Source of the DNA: Agrypnia vestita
Taxonomy: Eukaryota; Arthropoda; Insecta; Trichoptera; Phryganeidae
Direction of reading: 5' to 3'
Length of the DNA: 64,000 nucleotides
NCBI GenBank assembly: GCA_016648135.1
Contig: JADDOH010002281.1
Span: 1 to 64,000 of the forward strand
The stretch's first letter is position 1; every line of letters begins with the position of its first letter. Below the pieces are notes generated by a model. The model was given only the letters and a program-made list of their open reading frames with translations. It did no database searches and was not told the origin of the DNA. A program made the translations under genes and the position numbers. This document shows, in pieces, positions 31,671 through 41,316 of this stretch.

Positions 31671-32474
31671 CGGCACTCTTACAAAATGCGCCAACCTTCT
31701 CCTGGTCCAGAGCTTAAGACTGAATGATGATCTATACTGTTTGTACGCGGGCTCCGAATTGCCGCGCCACAGCTACGCCGCTCGGCGATATAAAGATCAC
31801 GGTGCAGAAACGGTATGAGCAGATTGCTGAAAAAATACGTTCTGGGAGGCTTCTGATTGTGTTGGGACTTGTAACAGCTTCATAGTGGATGCTGCGGCCG
31901 ATGGTTCTCAAAACGTACCCTTCCTGAGTCCTCAGGCCTCGAGTAGTGCTTGTTGCGATTAATATAAACTTTCACACCACTAATCCGGTCACATTCAATA
32001 CCTAGAGGTAGTTTTAGAAAAGCAACTATCTTAGTTTTTCTTATAAATACTACGAAAATAATTGGTATGTGTTTTATTGATTTTATTACCTACTGATTAT
32101 AATAAGCATTGGAAAATGAACGTGGATTTAATGGTATTTCAAGAAAAGGCTTAATCCAAGAATATGGTACTGTGATATTTCTGGTCTTTATATGTTTACG
32201 TAAATGTCAATGTAGTAATTATATGTTAAATGATTCTAAGGTTTAAAATTTACTACTGGGCAATGAAAAGTTTAGTGTTAGAACATGTTGTGTTCGTGGT
32301 TACCCGGGGATGGGAGATGTGGTGGAAGCTCGACTAACCTAATATAAATCTACAAGAAGCAAACGAGTTGAATATAATTCCTTCTTCTTCAAATGTAGCA
32401 AATTTATTTTGTGGTAACATAATTATAATTAATATAAATTAACTTTGTTTAAACCACTTATTTATTGAAAAAAA
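31671..32474. other. Unassigned DNA
   Basis: A moderately GC-rich stretch (31680-31960) leads into AT-rich DNA. There is no supported feature. Confidence 0.4.
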
Positions 32475-32511
32475 TCAACATGTTTCAAAGCCAATGGCTT
32501 CTTCATCAGGA
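32475..32511 (-). ncRNA. Hammerhead-like motif, Penelope-like terminus
   Basis: On the minus strand: CTGATGA (32509-32503), then a stem GAAGCC / GGCTTT with an ATT loop, then GAAAC (32486-32482), AT and GTT (32479-32477). The order is that of a type I hammerhead with a minimal stem III. One extra A separates CTGATGA from stem II. A near copy with the same flanks lies at 47851-47886, and both are followed by a T-run, TCAA and GTGGT-TAAACAAAG, so they are termini of one element family. Confidence 0.55.
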
Positions 32512-32519
32512 AAACAAAA

Positions 32520-33754
32520 ATAATTATTTTTGTTTTCGTTTTGTTTGTTGTGTCAGTGAGTCTAGATGGTGCTAGAACGTTCGATAAAGCTTTAGAAAAT
32601 TGTGGAAGGAAAAGGTTCTAGAAAATTTTCGAAAGTTCTATAAGTACACAAACTGAGTGGCGGAGTGTGTCAGTGAGTCTAGAGGTTCCAGAATGTTCAT
32701 GATGGTTCTCGAATGCTTTAGAAGGTTCTGGAAGGAAAACGTTCAAGAAGGTTTTATAAGGTTCCAAACAAGGTGTTGGTGAGTCTAGAAGGTTCCATAA
32801 CATTCGATAAAGCTATAGAAAGTTCTGGAAGAAAACGTTCTAGAGTAATCACTAATGTTCTATAAGGTTGTAAACTGAGTACGGAGTATGTTAGTGAGAC
32901 CAAAAGATTCCAGAACGTTAGATAAAGCTCCAGAAAATTTTGAAAGGAGAATGTTCTAGAAGATTTTAGAATGTTCTATAAGGTTTCAAACCAAGTGGCG
33001 GAGTGTGTCGGTGACTGTAGAAAGTTCCAGAACGTTTGAAAAAGTTCTAGAATATTCTGGAAGGAGAACGTTTTAGAAGATTCTTTATTCTTCTAAAGAA
33101 ACTAACGTTCTAAAGTTCTCTAACGTTACAAACAGTGAGGTGAAGTGTATCTGGGTGTCTTAAAGGTTTCATAACGTTCATGAAGGTTCTCGAATGCTTT
33201 TGAAGGTTCTGGAAAGACAAAATACAAAAACTTTCTAAAAGGTTCCAAACTGAGTGGCGGAGTGAATCGGTGAGTCTAGAAGGTTCCAGAAGATTAAAAT
33301 AAGGTTCCAGAATGCTCTAAAAAGTTCTGGATGGAGAAAGTGAGTGTGACGGTGAGTTGAAAAGGTTCCGGAAAGTTCTAGAGGGTTCGAGAATTCTCTA
33401 AAAAGGATAGAGAAAGTTCTACAGGCCTACAGAAAGATCAATAAGATTTCAAACTGAGTGGGGGAGTGCGCCGGTGGGTCTAGAGGTTTCAGAAAGAATT
33501 ATCATGCTCTAGAAGGTTCTGGAAAGCGAAAGTTCTAGAAGATACCAGAAAGTTCTATAAGATTTCGGAATGCTCTAGAAAGTTTTGAAAGGTTCTCTCT
33601 AGAGTGTTATGATTATGCGCTAAAATATCTGTTGATGTTTTGGTAAAGCGAAGATGGTTCCAATCACAGATGCCGAAACTAGCAAAAAAGAGACGTCAAC
33701 AAATTCTATGCTTACTAAATTATGGTCCCCAGCAAAGCCGGGCTAATCAGCTAG
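32520..33754 (+). mobile_element. Helitron-like element family B (3' end clear)
   Basis: The tandem array ends in a terminus with CCCCAGCAAAGCCGGG (hairpin), then CTAATCAG and CTAG at 33751-33754, followed by T. This has the same design as family A and fits a Helitron 3' end. The 5' TC end was not located; 32520 is an estimate. No coding is seen. Confidence 0.5.
32557..33600. repeat. Degenerate 110-130 bp tandem repeat rich in HSE-like motifs
   Basis: About nine diverged monomers start with GTCTAGAAGGTTCCAGAAC-like sequence (32557, 32677, 32782, 33274, 33478 and others) and contain AAACTGAGTGGCGGAGTG. Nearly every monomer has the alternating pattern nGAAnnTTCnnGAAn, for example at 32720-32734, 32817-32831, 33019-33033, 33049-33063, 33181-33195, 33201-33215, 33278-33292 and 33511-33525. 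That pattern is the heat-shock element consensus. Confidence 0.85.
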
Positions 33755-35940
33755 TGTTACAATAAAATATGCGAGATAAAGTTTGACACGGTTATATACA
33801 TGGATACATTTATAAAACACAGTCTAGAATAATCGGGGTGCAAATTGGCGTTCGTAATTATCAGAGAACATATTATTAAATGCTTACCAACAGGATTTTG
33901 ATAGCGGTTGGGCCTGCCTAATCTGTTCAGGTTATATTGGGAGGAATATTTGGTTATTAATTAACGATCATAACATTTGAAGTGAAACTTCTATATCGAA
34001 TATATATACAGAGCCTCAGGAATAGTTTAGCTGGAAGTTATATTTCTTTTGTGAAAACCAGTGATTTTAGTATGTATTTATGGTTCCTTCGTATGCAGTA
34101 TTCAACAATTATTATATCAACTTTGATTTTCGTGGTGGGTTCCAGCCCCTCTTGACTCGCCGGCACCCGATGGCTAACATCCTGCTTATAGTTTTAGTCT
34201 CTCACTCTGTCCATAGTTAATCCAATCCCGTGGCTCTGATCTGAAGCTGGGGCGATCCTTTGAGGTCCTCTCTTCTAAGTGACGGACATCAGGAAAGACT
34301 CCCACGTCTGATGTTGAATTATCATAAATAAATCCCGCGGTGTAGTCGTATCGATTCAAGATATTATTAGTTGTACTGCTTGTGGTAGGACATAGCTGAT
34401 CTGACTGGAAAACCCATACCTTTCAGAGTGCGTCAATCAGATTCAGGCTAGCATTACCAAGGAGTTGATGATGGTTATCCAAAAGGTTAATTGATATATA
34501 TTAAAGTGAAAATAATCCTGTATGATGGTTGCAGTTGGTGGTGAAATTCATGGTGTGCGTGTTCTTTGCCAAGAAGGAGAACTCCGGAGGTCTCTTTATA
34601 CAGCCAAGATGGTGAAGATGATGAATGATGAAATGTGTTAGTAACGTCTTATCCCAATCTCGTATGAGGTCCATACAAAAGGTTTGGCTGATGTTCGGCT
34701 AATAAGTAATAAGTATTAGGTAAATAAAATATTACATTTTAAAATTTCGAAAATATATATATTAATTACGCTAACCAATGTCGCTGCTGGATGATTTCTC
34801 TTGTCAGTTAAAAAAAAACAAATGGGGAAATCGTATAAAGCAGCGAGAAGTATGGATTTTGTTTTAAAATACATGCAGATTATATTTAATGTGTAGAAAT
34901 ATTATACACGTATAATAATAATAGTCACTTATAAAAATAATGTTCTTAATATTTATACACGTTTATTAATTTTTGACATGCATATTTATGTTTCAAAATT
35001 GTTTGTAAATTTCGCCATATCTTTTATTGGTTATGTAAAACCAGCCATAACCCAGCTGTTACCGCTGTCAGTTCGGGAGTTTGGCGCAATTGTCGCCATA
35101 TTGGAGCGATCGTAGCTATGTTAGCGAAATATTTACGTTTTCTCTTTAAACTATTTATCGCCTTAAAAAGCTACTTTTAGTTAGAAAAATGTTATATCAT
35201 AGTGAATGAAATGAATCAAGTCGCGGATTTTAGATTTCGGAATCACGTGCAGTACATAATTATGTATGATATTTAACTGTCATATTCATGTCTTTCAGGT
35301 TAGAATTTTGTGTTTCGGAATACAGAACAACGGCATTAAGAACAAATATGTTATTATATTAGAGTTGTCCCCAAACCAATCATAAATGGTTATTGCGTGT
35401 GTTTAATACATCCAAAGCGACAATCAAAAATGCAATACGATGAAATTGAATTTGATAGATCTTTCTTTGAATTATATATCGATTTTGTGCGACTTTATGA
35501 CAGATCTTTTTTTAAATTTAGTGCAAGAATATCCTTTTTAAAATGTGATTGTTTTATTTTGATAAATACGAAAAAAATTTGTACAGAGTTTTAAGAAAAT
35601 TGGACCACGTTTGTTAATTTGACAATTGATAACTGATAAATTAACTTGAACTATTAATAAATTTTAAAGCATGTTCAAAATATTAATTTTAAAACATGTT
35701 CAAAATATTAATTTTAAAACTACACTCTGACTTATTAATAGGTTAGAAATACTGAATAAATACTTTATCTTAATTATATCTAAACTACCCGTACACCCAT
35801 GAAAAATCACGGGTGTAATTAACAACGACCCTTGCGCGTGACCTGGTCCACGGGCTGGTTGTTTGTCACACTCTAATTAACTTAAGTTGTAATTCCAACA
35901 AGTTATGGACTTTGCGGACCGAGAGACAACGAAATTATTA
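33755..35940. other. AT-rich DNA, mostly unassigned
   Basis: A GC-balanced patch at 34130-34480 has no recognisable frame and may be an old retroelement piece. A 31-bp unit (AAAACATGTTCAAAATATTA type) is tandemly doubled at about 35670-35725. The 65-codon frame at 35397-35594 is chance-like. Confidence 0.45.
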
Positions 35941-35949
35941 TATATAGAT

Positions 35950-36350
35950 AGCCGCCATTAAGACCTATCACACCTATTTGCGCAGTAGCTATCAATTGTC
36001 GCGAAGCGACTACCATAACCGACAGCAGGGCCTTGTGGCAAGCAAACACCGTGCAGTGGCCACCATTGGCTACGAATCGCCCACCATAGCCGCCATTGGC
36101 ATCTGCCATTGGCGACAGCCGATTGTAGACACCAATGGCCGCGCAGCGGTCACTGCAAGCCGCGAGGTGGCTAATATAGTCGACCTCGTTGTGAAACGAA
36201 GTGAGAAATGGAAATTTGCTAGATTAAACCACAGACAATAGGTAAACAATTGTGTTTGCCGCACAGCAAACACAATTGGCCGCGAAGCGGCAACAATAGC
36301 CACCCGCAGGCCTAGCAACAAGCAATCGGCGATAGCCGATTGCTTAACTG
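35950..36350. repeat. Cluster of small GC-rich hairpins
   Basis: Several short perfect inverted repeats follow one another: GTCGC-GAA-GCGAC (35998-36010), GGCCGC-GCA-GCGGTC (about 36138), TCGTT-GTGA-AACGA (about 36187), CAATTGTGTTTGC with its complement (36247-36278), GCCGC-GAA-GCGGC (about 36280-36293) and GCAATCGGC-GATA-GCCGATTGC (36324-36345). Words such as CCATTGGC recur between them. Open frames here follow from GC content and are not annotated. Confidence 0.8.
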
Positions 36351-36504
36351 CTAGTTGTACCGTTTATTTTGATTTCATATGCGATATCTGAGGAAAAATG
36401 TGTATATCATTGACAACATACAAGATTTACATGACGAGAATTATATTTATGGGCAAAAGAAACAAGATGAATATTGAACCTAGGAGCTTTTTGTAGTTTG
36501 TTAG

Positions 36505-36715
36505 TAGGCTTAATTTTTTTATTAGGTTTGGTTTGCTTAGTTTAGGTTAGGTTATTTGATTTGGTTGGTTTAGGTGAGGCTAGTTTATTAGGTTTGGTTT
36601 GGTTAGTTTAGGTTAGGTTATTAAGTTTGGTTTAGTTAGTTTAGGGAAGGGTATAAGGTTTAGATGGTTTTTAGGTTAGGTTATTAGGTTTAGTTTAAGG
36701 TTTAGAAAATTAATC
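36505..36715. repeat. Degenerate TTAGG/TTTGG-like simple repeat
   Basis: The stretch is built of TTAGGTTTGG, TTAGTTTAGG and TTAGGTTAGG words in one strand orientation. TTAGG is the usual insect telomere unit. Here it is mixed and imperfect, so this is at most an interstitial, decayed telomere-like tract. Confidence 0.7.
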
Positions 36716-37545
36716 TGAACGGAGAATACGAGTTTTAATAGAATGACATATTAACCTGCACGGAGAGCGCCCGTATTAGATCACGCTGCGTCATGATTCA
36801 GCCAATTAACCTCCAAATGTGACGTGTCTTACATTTGCTGTGTGAGTTTATTTTTTTGATAAAGTGCATTGCAAGAAAATCTGCGATGCATAGATTGAGC
36901 GCCTGGCGCTGGGGCGTCTGGTGCTGTGTCTCTTGTTTCTTCTTCTGTGAAAACTTCTCATCAAGTAGGTAATACTGATATTTTGCTAACTCACTTATAA
37001 CAAGAAAATAAAAACGATATCAATAACGATTTTCCATTGCTTCCGAATATATTATTATGAAAACACGCGTCGCGTAAATTTGTAAGGTTGTAAATATTCG
37101 ACGCGCAAATTTCAATCAAAGCTTAGGTACCTACGTATTCGAATCATTTTTAAAAATTATTTCTGGAATGAGGTTTTGTAGTGAAAAATATAAAAGAAAT
37201 CGTAACGATTTTTATGATTACTTTTCAAATGAGATATTGTACGGGGAGTTGAGTCGAGAGCTGATTATCTCCCTCACACGCTCGTTAATTGAATTATAAT
37301 CCGGGAAAATTGGAATTTTGGAGAGATCGGCTCAGGGCTGGCGGGGTTTATTGTGCCTAGGACATTTTATGGTTTTTCTTAAATCATGAGTAGTAGAATA
37401 AATTATCTCTTCCGCTGATAATAACAACGTGACAGAAACTTAACCTGAATACAAAATTAATAAAAATAAAATATGAGTATATTCAAGAACACATTCATAT
37501 TTGTGAAGTTGTAATTTTTCAGAACAAAGTTCTGTGAAATATTTA
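36716..37545. other. AT-rich DNA, no recognised feature
   Basis: I see nothing I can support. Confidence 0.5.
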
Positions 37546-37609
37546 ATAACCAAATTAATTAATCAATTAGAAAGACATACAGAAAAATCTAATTCACGAA
37601 AAAATATTA

Positions 37610-37683
37610 GGTTACTACTGGGATTCGAACCCAGGTCACTTCCTTTCCGGGGCCGGTGCTCTGACCACTAAGCTATAGCAACC
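37610..37683 (-). tRNA. tRNA-like sequence (pseudo-tRNA or SINE head)
   Basis: Read on the minus strand it starts GGTTGCT and ends AGTAACC, a 7-bp acceptor stem with one G-T pair. It has TAGCTTAGTGG (A-box-like) and GGTTCGAATCC (exact B box) inside a good 5-bp T stem. The anticodon arm does not form a normal 5-bp stem, so this is not a standard tRNA gene. Confidence 0.6.
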
Positions 37684-37898
37684 CTCTATGTTTCCGTGAA
37701 TATATCGACCTTATATGTAGTTCTTATTTTTATTAATTGATTAATTTTTATTTTTGTCCATAGAGCAATCCACTTTTTTGATACGGTAGTTGAAATTACT
37801 TTGCAATGCCACCGCTAGATGGACGCCATGATTAATTGAATAATTCATTTTTATTTGGACATACATTTATACAACAGATATTATATTAGATATTAGAG

Positions 37899-37972
37899 GG
37901 TTGCTATAGCTTAGTGGTCAGAGCACCGGCCCCGGAAAGGAAGTGACCTGGGTTCGAATCCCAGTAGTAACC
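37899..37972 (+). tRNA. tRNA-like sequence, inverted partner
   Basis: It is identical to the 37610-37683 copy in the opposite orientation, with the same A-box-like and B-box sequences and the same abnormal anticodon arm (CCGGCCCCGGAAAGGAAG region). Confidence 0.6.
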
Positions 37973-38162
37973 TAATATTTTTTCGTGAATTAGATTTTTC
38001 TGTATGTCTTTCTAATTGATTAATTAATTTGGTTATAAAATATGAGTTTTATTTGAATTACCATGCAAAGGTTTGAGTTTATCTCATTGAATGAATTGAA
38101 TAAATATTAATCGATAATTCTGTATGTGGAGCCAATGTGTCTTTACTGCACATTCAATGCGG

Positions 38163-38519
38163 ATCCGATTTGAGTCCGATCGGTCAAGCGGAACGGATTT
38201 GCATCGAAAATATGTCAGGGGGAATGGGAAGGAGTATGAGAATTGGGGGGAAATATCGCCTATGTTACTCGCCGAGTCCTAAAGAATAAGTTTCCAAATT
38301 TTGAGTCCGATCGGTCAAACGGTACAGATTTATATCATCGAAAATATGTCAGGGTGAGGGGAAGGGGTATAGGGGGAGACATGTTGCCTATGTTACCCGC
38401 CGGGTCCCAAAGCATAAGTATGCAAAATTTGAATCGAATCGGACAAACGGCGTGAATTTGTATAGAGAACAGACAGACAGATAGACAGACAGACAGACAT
38501 TGAGTTTTATAGGTATAGA
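38163..38519 (-). mobile_element. Helitron-like family A, 5' half
   Basis: On the minus strand it starts TCTATACCTATAAAACTCAA (38519 leftwards) after an A and has a GTCTGTCTGTCT run. It continues through about three monomers with GATTTGCATCGAAAATATGT and GTCCGATCGGTCAA words. The 3' terminus is missing. Confidence 0.75.
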
Positions 38520-38799
38520 TATTTCTACCAATAAATCGTAATATTTTAATAAAAAAATAAAGGCACTCAACACACTTCAAATAAAGCGTTGTACAAAAAT
38601 GTTGCGAGTTCTTATTAAGCGGTCCATTCACTACACCACATGACAGTCCATCGACCAGTGCACTTAATATTTCTTTATCTCTGATTCAAATATTTTTTTA
38701 AATAGAGATGCGAACACGGAATACGTGTCACATCAATATTCTTACTATTTTCAAACTAAGCTAAACGCTTGTGCTATGAAAATAGGACTAACTTAATAA

Positions 38800-38871
38800 G
38801 TTCGAACCCGCGACCTTTGTATCACGAGGCAAGTGTCCTAACCATAAGACCAACAAGCTACTTATCCATAG
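38800..38871 (-). tRNA. tRNA-derived sequence, degenerate
   Basis: Read on the minus strand it has GTTGGTCTTATGGTTAGGAC, an A-box-like region, and GGGTTCGAACTTA, a partial B box, at tRNA-like spacing. No complete acceptor or anticodon stem is evident. It is probably a SINE or tRNA pseudogene. Confidence 0.4.
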
Positions 38872-39509
38872 ATATATGTAAAAATTCAAATGAAATGGCT
38901 GTAATTAAAAGTAACTTGCAGATTTGTTACAATATATTTTAATGAATACATATGTATTGCTTTATATGTTTTCTAAAAGGGTCCTATGTTTATTATCGTA
39001 ACAGAAAAGTGCAAGTTATTTGAAGAACACAATTCGATAAAATATAATAAAATATTTTGTGATAGAGGTGTACAATTTTTGGTCGAATCCATCTATCAGG
39101 TCCTCAAAATCATACAAAGATATGCAAACTTCGCGGCCGACAACTTTTTCCGATAAAATAAAACTTCAGCTATCATAAAAAATATAATTTTTGACAAGAA
39201 AGCTTTGGAATTTTTTTTCGAATTTAAGCTAATATTTTATCAAAATGTAGGTTAAGAAACAAAACGATTTACAATTTATTAAATTGTAATTACTCGTTTA
39301 ATACTTGCAGGCTGGGTTATTTTATGATATTTTTGGAATCAGGACACTCAATTATACCGGAAAATATGTTAATATTAAACATAGCTCCCAACCCCATAAT
39401 GTGCACTACACCCTAAATCTTTAAATTTCCAACAAGTTTTTACATTTTTTAATGATTTTAAAACTCTTTGAATTTGCATAAACAGACAATTTAAAACAGT
39501 ATATTGTAC
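38872..39509. other. AT-rich DNA, no recognised feature
   Basis: I see nothing I can support. Confidence 0.5.
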
Positions 39510-40095
39510 GAGCTTTTCGTAGCGGCATTAAGGATTTATTTTTAAATAAGTTTTTGGTTGGACACAAAAGGTTCCATTGTCTTGCAAAGTCTCTAATAAA
39601 AACAATGTTTCCATTTAATCTAGCATGAGAGGGATGGGATGTCTAGAAACGGAATGTTGCATATGTTACCTACCGGGTCCTAAAGAATAAGTATGCAAAA
39701 TTTGAGTGAGATCGGTCAAACGGTATAGATTAGCATGGAAAATAAATCGGTGGTAGGGATGGGGTTAAGGGCTAGAGGAAAATGTATTCTATGTTACCCG
39801 CGGGTCCCAAAGAATAAGAATCCAAAATTTGAGTCACATCGGTCAAACGGTATAGATTAGCATGTTAAAAAAATTGGGTGGAGGGGGTAGGATGAAGGGC
39901 CAGAGGAAAATGATGTCTTTGTTACCCGCGGGTCCTAAAAAATAAGAATGCAAAATTTGAGCAAGATCGACCGAACGGTACAGACTTTCTTAGAAAACAT
40001 GTCAGGGGGTGAGAGAGGGGTAAAGGGAAATTGGGTAAATGTCACCCATTTTATCCACCGGGTCCTAAAAATAAGTATACAAATTTGAGCCCTTT
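39510..40095 (-). mobile_element. Helitron-like family A, decayed 3' portion
   Basis: The left end has CTTTTCGTAGCGGCATTAAG, a decayed form of the family A terminal sequence, followed by AAAGGTTCCATTGTCTTGCA and four or five monomers (CAAAATTTGAG, GATCGGTCAAACGGT, GTTACCCGC words). The 5' end is absent. Confidence 0.6.
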
Positions 40096-40384
40096 GAGGT
40101 TTTAAACACTATTTAATTTTTTTTGATATTTATTTAAAAAAATTCCAAAGTATGAAATATGTCAAAGGAGTCTTATCTTTTGATTCAAGCCATGTATTCA
40201 CTAGGGGACAAATAGCGCAGCATTCCGCGTGACATGTCGCATGAACATCTACGTTCATCTTTCGGGGACAATGACGCGGTCATTTGACGTGTACACACCG
40301 GGACTCAGATATCTTGTCGCGGAAATGTCACCCGATGAGGTTATGATGACAGCTACGGTATGTATTTACACTTTGTCATTTAGC

Positions 40385-40453
40385 GAAAACGGGGTTCCGC
40401 GCAATTCGAAATGTTTTTTTGGGTCGCAATTCCAAATTAACGAGGTTTTACTG
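40385..40453. mobile_element. Pogo-like terminus inside the Harbinger-like element
   Basis: The segment ends AAATTAACGAGGTTTTACTG before TA (40454-40455). On the minus strand this is CAGTAAAACCTCGTTAATTT, the typical start of a pogo-class terminal repeat. The opposite end was not found. Confidence 0.5.
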
Positions 40454-40574
40454 TAGTAAATTGAATATTATTAAAAACAAGGTCCATTTTGCAAATAATT
40501 ATTGTTTTCCACACGTCGCGGAAATGTCGCCCTATGAGGTTATGATGACAGCTGTATTTATGTTAACGAGTTTA

Positions 40575-40700
40575 TCGAAACGTAAGAGGAGAAAAAAGTG
40601 GTGGATGCGAAATTATTTACTGCAAAGAGAAAGAAGGACGGATATTCTATGTGATCTTCGATCGATACAGCTCGATGAGTTCAAGAACAATTTCGTTTCC
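40575..40700 (+). pseudogene. Harbinger-like nuclease N-terminal fragment
   Basis: This lies within the 119-codon plus frame 40419-40778. The segment with KRKRRKKWWMRNYLLQRERR, then a DLR helix and LDEFKNNF, fits the basic-tryptophan start of Harbinger nucleases (R-WW-R-L--R). No DDE catalytic domain follows. The first part of the frame (MSPYEVMMTA) is shared with the upstream duplicate. Confidence 0.5.
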
Positions 40701-40809
40701 CCACAATGTCATCTTGACAGATATAGCGCATGCGTATTCACTTGTAAACATACCACGTGGTACCGACGCTCCGCGTAATGTTGCAGTGAGCTCGCTCGGG
40801 TACCGTGCG

Positions 40810-40827
40810 CATGGCAACGTTGCCATG
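40810..40827. repeat. 18-bp perfect palindrome
   Basis: CATGGCAACGTTGCCATG lies in the CpG-rich right part of the Harbinger-like element. It may be a sub-terminal binding site. Confidence 0.85.
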
Positions 40828-41042
40828 GCACGTAGAAATGCCGCGCTATGTTGTGCGCGACGTCGCGGAACAGTGTATGACGTTGTAACGTCACGTAGAC
40901 TCTATGCCGCGCGTGCTGTTGAGGGACAGTTTGTCCCCTAGTGAATACATGGCTTCAGATTGCCGTGAGCCACGGCGAGAGGCAGTAGGCAGTGTTCCTG
41001 TGTCAGATTATTTTGTTGACACGAAAGTTAACTTTATATTGA

Positions 41043-41316
41043 CTAGATGTTCGTACCCGGCGTTGCGCGGGTTAAGGATTAAGTTAAAAATAAATTTGTG
41101 GAACAACCTTTGGGAAACAAAGGTTCTATTCGAACGGTACAGATTTGCAACGAAAATATATCAGGGGGTGGGAAGAGGTAAAAGAATGGGGGGGAAATGT
41201 CACTTATGTTACCTACCGAGTCCTAAAGCATAAGTATGCAAAATTTGAATCATATCGGACAAACAGCGTAGATTTGAGATTTGACAGACATTGAGTTTTA
41301 TAGGTAGGTAGGTATA
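41043..41316 (-). mobile_element. Helitron-like family A, single-monomer copy
   Basis: This is the shortest near-complete copy. Its 3' end (CTAGATGTTCGTACCCGGCG on the plus strand) is at 41043, followed by GGTTAAGGATTAAGTT, about one monomer, then GACAGACATTGAGTTTTATAGG at the 5' side. It shows that both termini belong to one element and that monomer number varies between copies. Confidence 0.75.

Larger units (their letters stand above)
37546..38036. mobile_element. Foldback with two tRNA-like arms
   Basis: Arms of about 143 bp (37546-37688 and 37894-38036) are exact inverted copies as far as compared, around a 205-bp spacer. Each arm contains a tRNA-like sequence and a tail with TTTTTCTGTATGTCTTTCTA. 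A copy of that tail also lies at 48121-48164. It looks like two tRNA-headed SINE-type units in inverted orientation, or a foldback element that captured one. Confidence 0.8.
40188..40954 (+). mobile_element. PIF/Harbinger-like element, internally deleted
   Basis: Perfect 25-bp terminal inverted repeats begin AGCCATGTATTCACTAGGGG and are flanked by TCA on both sides (40185-40187, 40955-40957), a 3-bp target duplication as in PIF/Harbinger. The plus strand carries KRKRRKKWWMRNYLLQRE and later DEFKNNF, which resemble the N-terminal part of Harbinger (HARBI1-like) nucleases. The rest of the transposase is gone. A 39-bp segment is duplicated at 40316-40354 and 40515-40553, with a pogo-like end between them. 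Confidence 0.7.

Noticed and set aside
37610..37972. Functional tRNA genes
   Set aside because: The anticodon arm cannot form a 5-bp stem with a 7-base loop, and the sequences lie in inverted repeat arms with SINE-like tails.
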